The notes under the pieces were generated by a model. The model was not told the origin of the DNA and searched no databases. It worked only from the letters and a program-made list of their open reading frames with translations. 64,000 nt of DNA from Betaproteobacteria bacterium. Lineage in GTDB: Bacteria; Pseudomonadota; Gammaproteobacteria; Burkholderiales; JAEUOS01. The stretch covers positions 1 to 64,000 of the forward strand of contig JAQGMJ010000003.1 in assembly GCA_028292405.1 (NCBI GenBank), written 5' to 3'. The translations under genes were made by a program, and so were the position numbers. Below, in pieces: positions 58,283-64,000 of the stretch. Position 1 is the first letter of the stretch. The number at the start of each line of letters is the position of its first letter.

Positions 58283-58491
58283 GCGTATTGAAAAACGGCG
58301 CGAGCCCTTTTGATCCCCGAAGTCAGAGAAACCCTTCAACGCATGTTCGCCATCGCACACCACCGTGAACTCCCGTCGCGCATCTCGCGGCGCCGGCAGT
58401 TCATCGTGCGCGTGCATCACTGCGGTCCTCCCACGCCGATGTGACCGGGTCTGCCGTCCGGCCGGCCCGCACATTGCTGCGAGGAGTCCGC

Positions 58492-60258
58492 ATGGCATTC
58501 CCCTTACACCCCTTCAAGCCTTACCTGCTGAAAAGCCTGCGCGCGTATGACCGCGAGCAGTTCGCGGCCGACCTGATCTCCGGCATCACCGTTGGTGTGG
58601 TCGCCCTGCCGCTGGCGATGGCCTTCGCGATCGCTTCCGGCACGGTGCCCGAGGCGGGTATTTTCACCGCCATCATCGCCGGCTTCCTGATCTCCGCCCT
58701 GGGCGGATCGCGGGTGCAGATCGGCGGGCCGGCGGGCGCATTTATCGTCATCGTCTACGGCATCATCCAGCAGTACGGGCTGGCGAACCTGCTGCTGTCG
58801 ACCATCATGGCGGGGGTGCTGCTGTTCATCATGGGGCTGACGCGCATCGGCTCGCTGATCCGCTTCATCCCGGTGGCGATCATCATTGGGTTCACCAACG
58901 GCATCGCGGTGCTGATCGCGCTGTCGCAGGTGAAGGATTTTCTCGGCATGAAGATCAAGAACATGCCGGCGGATTTTTTCGGTGCGGTGTCCGCGATCCT
59001 GGAGAACATCGACACGGTGCGCGCGCCGGCACTGGCGATGAGCCTGATATCGCTGGCGCTGATCGTCGCCTGGCCGCGGCTGGCAGCCGCCATCGGCAAG
59101 CGCGGTGACGGCTCGCCACGCGCCAATTTGGTAAAACGCGCCGCCGGCATGACGCGCCTGCCCGGCAGCATCATCGTGCTGGTGCTGGCCACCGCCGCCA
59201 CCGCCGCGTTTGGCCTGCCGCTGGAAACCATTGGCAGCAAGTTCGGCGGCATTCCGCAGGGGCTGCCGGCTTTCGCGCTGCCGAGCTTCGATTGGGAAAA
59301 GGCGCGACACCTGGTGGGGCCGACGATCACCATCGCGCTGCTCGGCGCGATCGAGTCGCTGCTCTGCGCTCGGGTGGCCGACGGCATGATCGAGGACCGC
59401 CACGATCCAAACCAGGAACTGATGGCACAGGGCATCGCGAACTTCGTCGCGCCGTTTTTCGGCGGCATCCCCGCTACCGGCACCATCGCGCGCACCAGCA
59501 CCAATGTGCGCGCCGGGGCACGCTCGCCTGTCGCCGGCATCGTCCATGCCTTCACGCTGCTGCTGATCGTGCTGGTGGCCGCGCCGCTGGCCAAAAACGT
59601 ACCGCTGGCGGCTCTGGCCGCCATCCTGCTGTTCGTCGCCTGGAACATGGGCGAGTGGCGCGAGTTCGCGCGCCTGAAGCACTTCAACTCGACCTACCGG
59701 GTCACCATGCTGGCCACTTTTTTCCTTACGGTGGTGTTCGACCTCACGGTCGCGGTCGAGGCCGGCCTGGTGCTGGCCTGCCTGTTTTTTATTTACCGCA
59801 TTTCCAGCCTGACCAAGATCGAGCCGGTGGCGGCGGCGGACCTGCCGGCGGACATGGGCATCGCGCCAGGGGTGCGCGCCTACCGTCTGTTCGGCTCGCT
59901 GTTTTTCGGCGCCATCGGCAAGATCGAGGCATTGCTGGATTTCGACCACGACGAGGAAGGTATCAAGGCGATGGTGCTGGACATGCACCACGTGATCAAC
60001 ATCGACACCACCGGGCTGGATACCCTGGAAGTGCTGCGCAAGGCATTGGCGCGGCGCGGGGCGCAGCTGATTATTTGCGACCTCAACCCACAGCCGCGGT
60101 CCATCATCACCCGTACCGGCTACCTGTTGAATCTGGGCATGGAAAACCTGTTGCCGGATTTGCGCAGCGCGCTGGTGCGGGCAGCCGCCCTCGGCATCAC
60201 GCCGGTAGCAGATACGCCGCCTAATGCATCCGAACCCGCTCAGGAGGCGCAGCCTTGA
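58492..60258 (+). CDS. SulP-family anion transporter with STAS domain
   Basis: A 588-residue inner-membrane protein. Ten to twelve helices (about 25-430) carry the SulP signatures [24 protein letters not shown] and [19 protein letters not shown]; a cytoplasmic STAS domain (about 450-560) includes [23 protein letters not shown]. It imports sulfate, bicarbonate or another anion. GAGGAG precedes ATG 58492. The gap after metG (58283-58491) holds nothing recognised. Its stop overlaps the TTG start of the acylphosphatase gene (TTGA). Confidence 0.92.
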   Translation: MAFPLHPFKPYLLKSLRAYDREQFAADLISGITVGVVALPLAMAFAIASGTVPEAGIFTAIIAGFLISALGGSRVQIGGPAGAFIVIVYGIIQQYGLANLLLSTIMAGVLLFIMGLTRIGSLIRFIPVAIIIGFTNGIAVLIALSQVKDFLGMKIKNMPADFFGAVSAILENIDTVRAPALAMSLISLALIVAWPRLAAAIGKRGDGSPRANLVKRAAGMTRLPGSIIVLVLATAATAAFGLPLETIGSKFGGIPQGLPAFALPSFDWEKARHLVGPTITIALLGAIESLLCARVADGMIEDRHDPNQELMAQGIANFVAPFFGGIPATGTIARTSTNVRAGARSPVAGIVHAFTLLLIVLVAAPLAKNVPLAALAAILLFVAWNMGEWREFARLKHFNSTYRVTMLATFFLTVVFDLTVAVEAGLVLACLFFIYRISSLTKIEPVAAADLPADMGIAPGVRAYRLFGSLFFGAIGKIEALLDFDHDEEGIKAMVLDMHHVINIDTTGLDTLEVLRKALARRGAQLIICDLNPQPRSIITRTGYLLNLGMENLLPDLRSALVRAAALGITPVADTPPNASEPAQEAQP

Positions 60259-60548
60259 CTGCAACCGTCACCCGCCACTTGCGCATCACCGGGCGCGTGC
60301 AGGGTGTGGGCTACCGCGCTTCGCTGCTGGGCGTGGCCGAACAACTCGGCCTCAAGGGCTGGGTGCGCAATTGCCGCGACGGCAGCGTGGAGGCGGTGGC
60401 GCAAGGCGCCGCGCAGGCAGTGGAAGACCTGGCAGCCTGGGCGCAGAACGGGCCGCCGCATGCGCGGGTAGATATTGTGCAAGTGAGCGAAGCCGGCGAG
60501 GAATACCATGGCCCCTACGCCGGTTTTCACGTCCGCGCGGACGTCTGA
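60255..60548 (+). CDS. acyP: Acylphosphatase
   Basis: A 97-residue enzyme that hydrolyses acyl phosphates such as acetyl phosphate or 1,3-bisphosphoglycerate. The signature [41 protein letters not shown] contains the catalytic Arg (GVGYRAS) and Asn (VRNC). The start is TTG 60255 with AGGAGG in front; it overlaps the SulP stop by 4 bases (TTGA), so translation depends on the transporter gene. The rare start and the coupling imply low, linked expression. Confidence 0.93.
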   Translation: MTATVTRHLRITGRVQGVGYRASLLGVAEQLGLKGWVRNCRDGSVEAVAQGAAQAVEDLAAWAQNGPPHARVDIVQVSEAGEEYHGPYAGFHVRADV

Positions 60549-60551
60549 GCG

Positions 60552-61016
60552 TCAGGCAAACAAGGCGCGCATGCGCTCCAGGTAGGCCCGGGCTTCCGGA
60601 GCGCCTTCGGCCGGCGCCCAGGTTGCGCGTTCCGCCTCGGTGATGGCCACATACGGCCCGGCCTTGGCTTCGAAAAAAATCGAGCCGGGCGCCAGCGCGA
60701 CCAGGGTGTGGAAAGTGCCGTGCGCAATATCGACGCCGATGTCGGGCGCATTCGCCGCTAGCACCGCCGTGGTCCGCACCGCACCGTTTTCGTCGAACAG
60801 CACCAGGCCGAAGCGGCCGCGCAAGGCGACGATGGTTTCGTCCTTGCTCCGGTCGAGATGGCGGTGCGGCATCACGTAGGAGTCGGGCTCCAGGGCGTTG
60901 AGCAGGCGGTGCGCAGCGTCTTCGTTGGCACCGTGGAAATTGCGGTTCTTGCGCCGGCGCGGGCTGGCCGCGGCTTCGGCGGCCACTTCGTCGAGCATCT
61001 GTTGCGTAATCAGCAT
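60552..61016 (-). CDS. WbuC-family cupin protein
   Basis: A 154-residue cupin-fold metalloprotein of the WbuC family. The cupin motifs with metal ligands are MPHRHLDRSKDETIVALRGRFGLVLFDENG (His, His, Glu) and DIAHGTFHTLVAL (His). The N-terminus reads MLITQQMLDEVAAEAAASPR with RKNRNFH following. The founding members lie in O-antigen gene clusters, but the family is widespread and its reaction is not settled. It is convergent with the acylphosphatase gene, 3 bp apart. Confidence 0.82.
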   Translation of the reverse strand: MLITQQMLDEVAAEAAASPRRRKNRNFHGANEDAAHRLLNALEPDSYVMPHRHLDRSKDETIVALRGRFGLVLFDENGAVRTTAVLAANAPDIGVDIAHGTFHTLVALAPGSIFFEAKAGPYVAITEAERATWAPAEGAPEARAYLERMRALFA

Positions 61017-61084
61017 AGCGTAAATGAATAAATGTAAATGTCCATTATCGCAGCTTGCACCGCGGGCGGCCTTACAATCCCGCC

Positions 61085-61633
61085 ATGCCTTTGCACCTCA
61101 TCCTGGGCGGCGCGCGCTCCGGCAAAAGCCGCCATGCCGAGCAACTGGCGCTGGCCGCCGGCGCACCGGTCACCTATATCGCCACCGCGCGCGCGGGCGA
61201 TGCGGAGATGCGCGCGCGCATCGCGCATCATCGGCAGCGCCGCCCCTCCGGGTGGGAGACGATCGAAGCGCCGGTCGAGCTGGCCGCCGCCTTGCGAAAG
61301 AACGCCGCGGCCGGCAGGACGGTGATCGTCGACTGCCTCACCCTTTGGCTGAACAACCTGCTGTTCGATGGCCACACGGGCGATGCCGATGAACGCCTTA
61401 TCGAGCCGCCGCCGCTTTATGCACAACAGCACGCCGCGCTGCTGGAGACCCTGCCGGCCCTGCCCGGCGCCATTCTTTGCGTCAGCAACGAGATCGGCTT
61501 CGGCGTCATCCCCCTGGGCGCGCTGACGCGCTTTTTCGCCGACGAGATGGGCCGCCTGAACCAGTCCGTCGCCGCGCGCGCCGGCCGGGTCACGCTGATG
61601 GTTGCCGGCCTGCCGCTGGAGCTGAAGGCGTGA
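61085..61633 (+). CDS. cobU: Adenosylcobinamide kinase/guanylyltransferase
   Basis: A 182-residue bifunctional enzyme that phosphorylates adenosylcobinamide and then adds GMP, in assembly or salvage of the cobalamin nucleotide loop. The P-loop is LGGARSGKS (7-15). The guanylylated-His region is ARIAHHRQRRPSGWETIEAP (H48/H49), followed by VIVDCLTLWLNNLL, CVSNEIGFGVIPLG and RFFADEMGRLNQSVA. Its stop overlaps the ATG of btuF (TGATG), so B12 salvage and B12 uptake are expressed together. Confidence 0.94.
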   Translation: MPLHLILGGARSGKSRHAEQLALAAGAPVTYIATARAGDAEMRARIAHHRQRRPSGWETIEAPVELAAALRKNAAAGRTVIVDCLTLWLNNLLFDGHTGDADERLIEPPPLYAQQHAALLETLPALPGAILCVSNEIGFGVIPLGALTRFFADEMGRLNQSVAARAGRVTLMVAGLPLELKA

Positions 61634-62511
61634 TGCGCGCGCTTGTCTTGCTGCTACTCGGCCTGTGCGCGGCCGCACAAGCCGCGCCGGTGACGCTCAC
61701 CGACGATGCCGGCAACAGCCTCACCCTGCCCGCGTCGGCGCAGCGCATCGTCAGCCTGGCACCGCACGTCACTGAACTGCTGTTCGCGGCGGGCGCGGGA
61801 GAGAAGATCGTCGGCACGGTGGAGTACAGCGACTATCCGGCGCAGGCCAAGGCGATCCCGCGCGTCGGCGACAACCAGCGCCTGGACCTGGAACGCATCC
61901 TCGCCTTGCATCCGGACCTGATCGTGGTCTGGCTGCACGGCAACGCGCAGCGCCAGCTCGATCAATTGCGCCGCCTGGGCATACCGATGTTCTACAGCGA
62001 GCCGAAAAAACTCGCCGATATCGGCCCGGCGATCGAGGTCCTGGGCCGCCTGGCCGGCACCGAAATCACAGCAACGCAGGCGGCGCGGCAATACGATATC
62101 CGCTTGGCACGCTTGACCCGGGAGAATTCCGTCAAGGCGCCGCTGAAGGTGTTTTTCCAGATCTGGGACCAGCCGGTGATGACCATCAACAACGGCCACC
62201 TGATGTCGGACGCGATCCAGACCTGCGGCGGGCGCAATGTCTTCGGCGCGCTGCCCGCGCTGGTGCCGACCATCGACATCGAGGCGGTGCTGGCGGCCGA
62301 CCCGCAGGTGATCGTCGCCAGCGGCGCCGATGCCACCCGGCCGCCCTGGCTGGACGACTGGAAGCGCTGGCAGCGCCTGGACGCGGTACGGCAGAACAAT
62401 CTTTATTTCATCCCGCCGGAGCTGATCACCCGCCTGGCGCCGCGCGTGCTCGATGGCGTCGAGATGCTGTGCAAGGAGTTGGACGAGGCGCGCTCCCACA
62501 AGCTGAACTAG
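61633..62511 (+). CDS. btuF: Periplasmic cobalamin-binding protein BtuF-like
   Basis: A 292-residue binding protein of the helical-backbone metal-receptor type. It has a signal peptide (about 1-18, ALVLLLLGLCAAAQA), then RIVSLAPHVTELLFAAGAGEKIVGTVEYSDYP, IPRVGDNQRLDLERILALHPDLIVVW and the C-terminal lobe (AIQTCGGRNVFGALPALVPTIDIEAVLAADPQVIVAS). It would deliver B12 or cobinamide to the BtuCD transporter encoded convergently just downstream. Siderophore ligands are possible for this fold, but the cobU coupling favours a corrinoid. Confidence 0.88.
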   Translation: MRALVLLLLGLCAAAQAAPVTLTDDAGNSLTLPASAQRIVSLAPHVTELLFAAGAGEKIVGTVEYSDYPAQAKAIPRVGDNQRLDLERILALHPDLIVVWLHGNAQRQLDQLRRLGIPMFYSEPKKLADIGPAIEVLGRLAGTEITATQAARQYDIRLARLTRENSVKAPLKVFFQIWDQPVMTINNGHLMSDAIQTCGGRNVFGALPALVPTIDIEAVLAADPQVIVASGADATRPPWLDDWKRWQRLDAVRQNNLYFIPPELITRLAPRVLDGVEMLCKELDEARSHKLN

Positions 62512-62521
62512 GCAGGCCCAA

Positions 62522-63310
62522 TCAGCCCTGCGGGAAGAACCAATCGGCGCCCTGCCCGCTCACCACCTGCATCGGATGGCGGTAGATGCGCGACAGGTTT
62601 TCCGCCGTCAGCATGTGGGCCACCGGCCCGGCGCTGACTGTGCCGGCGCCATCGAGCAGCAGGGCATGGGTGGCATAACGTGCCGCCAGGTTGATGTCGT
62701 GCAGGGCCGCGATCACCACGCGCCCTTCCCTGGCCAGGCCGCGCAACAGGGCGCTGACAGTGGCCTGCTGTGCCACGTCCTGGTGGCTGGTCGGCTCGTC
62801 GAGCAGGCAGATGCGTGGGTCCTGCAGCAGCAGGGTCGCCAGGCTGACCCGCTGGCGCTCGCCGCCGGAGAGGGTTTTGACGCTGCGCGCCTCGTAGCCT
62901 TCGAGGCCGACGCGCGCCAGCACCGCGCGCGCTGCCGCCACATCCGCCGCGCCTTCCCAGGTCCAGGGGTCGAGATGCGGGTGCCGGCCGATCAGCGCGG
63001 TCTCCAGCACGCCGGCATCGAAAGCATCATGCGCCTGCTGGGCCACGAAGCCGCGCTCGAGCGCCAGCGCATGCCGCTCCCACTGCGCCAGGGCCCGGCC
63101 CTTGATCAGCACCTCGCCGCGCGCCGGCGCCACCAGCCCGGCGAGCGCGCGCAGCAGCGTGGTCTTGCCCGCGCCGTTGGCGCCAAGCACGCACCAGAAT
63201 TCGCCGGCGTGGGCGCGCCAGTCGAAGTCCTTGACCAGGCTGCGCGCGCCGGCGTTGAGCGCCAGGCCGTGCGCCTCGATCATCGCCTCGCCCGTAACCG
63301 ATTCAGCCAC
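62522..63310 (-). CDS. btuD: Corrinoid ABC transporter ATP-binding protein BtuD-like
   Basis: A 262-residue FepC/BtuD-type ATPase. It has Walker A GANGAGKTTLLRAL, the Q-loop region GFVAQQAHDAFDAG, signature KTLSGGERQRVSLA, Walker B ICLLDEPTSHQD and H-loop ALHDINLAARY. GTG 63310 is preferred because GGAGGG lies 6 bp upstream; ATG 63283 would shorten the protein by nine residues. It overlaps the permease stop by 8 bp and is convergent with btuF. Confidence 0.9.
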   Translation of the reverse strand: MAESVTGEAMIEAHGLALNAGARSLVKDFDWRAHAGEFWCVLGANGAGKTTLLRALAGLVAPARGEVLIKGRALAQWERHALALERGFVAQQAHDAFDAGVLETALIGRHPHLDPWTWEGAADVAAARAVLARVGLEGYEARSVKTLSGGERQRVSLATLLLQDPRICLLDEPTSHQDVAQQATVSALLRGLAREGRVVIAALHDINLAARYATHALLLDGAGTVSAGPVAHMLTAENLSRIYRHPMQVVSGQGADWFFPQG

Positions 63311-64000
63311 GCGCGTCCCTCCATAGCAAGGCAAGAAACAGCGGCGCGCCGACCAGGGACATCACCGCGCCGGTGGGCAACTGCAGCGGCGCCACCACCG
63401 TGCGCGCCACCGTATCGGCCAAGAGCAGCAAGATGCCGCCGGCCACCACGCAGGCCGGCAGCAGCACGCGCTGGTCGTTGCCGACCACCAGCCGCACCAG
63501 GTGCGGCGCCACCAGGCCGACGAAACCCACTGTGCCCGCCGTGGCCACCGCTGCCGCGGTAACGATGGAAGCGGCGCCGAAAGCCGTCAGGCGCAGCGCC
63601 CGCACGTTGACCCCCAGGGACTGCGCCAGCGCGTCGCCGCGCGCCAGCACGTTGAGGGATCGGGCGCACGGATAGGCGATGAGGAAGGCCGCCAGCAGGG
63701 CGCACCAGACTGCGCGGCTGTCATCTACCCCGGCAAGGTCGCCGAGCAGCCAGAACAGCATGCCGCGCAACTGCGCTTCCGGCGCCACCGCCAGCATCAG
63801 GGCAACCAGCGCGCCGCTGATCGCCGCCAGGGCCACGCCTGAGAGCAGCAGGCGCACCGCGCCGCCGGGCGCGATGTCGTCGCCGAAGTCGCGCCGCGCC
63901 ATCAGCATCAAGAGGCCCATCACCGTGGCCGCGCCGGCGGCCGCGCCGAGATTGATCCAGGCCAGCGCCGCGCCGGTAAGCATCGCCAGCAGCGCGCCGA
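63303..64000 (-). CDS. btuC: Corrinoid ABC transporter permease BtuC-like, 5' end outside window
   Basis: The C-terminal 230 or so residues of a FecCD/BtuC-type permease; the frame stays open to the window edge, so the start lies beyond 64000. Membrane helices and family motifs are clear: LLMLMARRDFGDDIAPGGAVRLLLSGVALAA, MLFWLLGDLAG, RGDALAQSLGVNV, GTVGFVGLVAPHLVRLVVGNDQRVLLP and LPTGAVMSLVGAPLFLALL. It forms the membrane channel for the binding protein and ATPase encoded next to it. Confidence 0.92.
   Translation of the reverse strand, partial: GALLAMLTGAALAWINLGAAAGAATVMGLLMLMARRDFGDDIAPGGAVRLLLSGVALAAISGALVALMLAVAPEAQLRGMLFWLLGDLAGVDDSRAVWCALLAAFLIAYPCARSLNVLARGDALAQSLGVNVRALRLTAFGAASIVTAAAVATAGTVGFVGLVAPHLVRLVVGNDQRVLLPACVVAGGILLLLADTVARTVVAPLQLPTGAVMSLVGAPLFLALLWRDARG

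Noticed and set aside
1-64000. CRISPR arrays, rRNA genes and further tRNA genes
   Set aside because: No regularly spaced repeats, rRNA signatures or cloverleaf sequences other than tRNA-Ser were seen.

Overview
The window is GC-rich chromosomal DNA from a betaproteobacterium. Burkholderiales, and probably an Oxalobacteraceae-like lineage, is the best guess. The basis is the surE-pcm-nlpD order, the paoABC set, eutBC, the NitT/TauT-type transporters and an inovirus of the type known from Ralstonia. That is inference from gene content; no rRNA or other strong taxonomic marker is present.

Layout. 1-400: the last codons of an IS30-family transposase and an hpxZ-like gene. 0.9-4.4 kb: a phosphorelay split over four genes (histidine kinase, single-domain receiver, HPt protein, OmpR-type regulator). 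4.44-13.78 kb: a tRNA-Ser(TGA) gene with an apparently complete 9.25 kb filamentous prophage (inovirus) inserted at its 3' end, bounded by a 17-bp direct repeat. The prophage encodes a resolvase-type serine recombinase, an orphan ParB-like protein, a membrane-protein cargo gene, Zot/pI, a pVI-like protein, a TspB/pIII-like adhesin, a 20-residue candidate minor coat protein, the major coat protein, a second secreted membrane protein, a ssDNA-binding protein and a replication initiator. It also has a hairpin-rich intergenic region and a small HTH/membrane gene that runs across the attachment site. 13.8-19 kb: a MASE4 histidine kinase with an Rcp1-like receiver, and a 997-residue REC-GAF-PAS-PAS-GGDKF-EAL protein. 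19-20.1 kb holds no supportable gene.

20-29.7 kb is metabolic: class I fructose-bisphosphate aldolase and a phosphatase; an NMT1-type binding protein, deacetylase and acetamidase group; a GntR regulator divergent from an FAH-family hydrolase, with matching operators; a TPR-methyltransferase; and a low-complexity secreted protein. 29.9-35.3 kb: a periplasmic aldehyde oxidoreductase (paoABC) and small stress-type proteins. 35.4-38.9 kb: ethanolamine ammonia-lyase (eutBC), a glutaredoxin-fold protein without any cysteine, and a Bax-inhibitor-1 family membrane protein. 39-44.8 kb: rlmD, an exonuclease, an esterase and nlpD-pcm-surE, with no rpoS after nlpD. 45-56 kb: a candidate small RNA, a CBS protein, a secreted beta-helix protein, a potassium channel, creD, a NitT/TauT ABC transporter next to hutG, a Sel1 protein and apbC. 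56-64 kb: metG, a SulP transporter coupled to acylphosphatase, wbuC, and cobU-btuF-btuD-btuC, the last cut by the window end.

The most interesting part is the prophage. Its att site bisects a coding sequence, so integration changes that protein's C-terminus. A near-perfect 14-bp palindrome recurs four times in it beside an orphan ParB. It also carries several tiny or cargo genes of unknown function. The chromosomal part has a B12 theme, with B12-dependent eutBC and separate B12 uptake and salvage genes.
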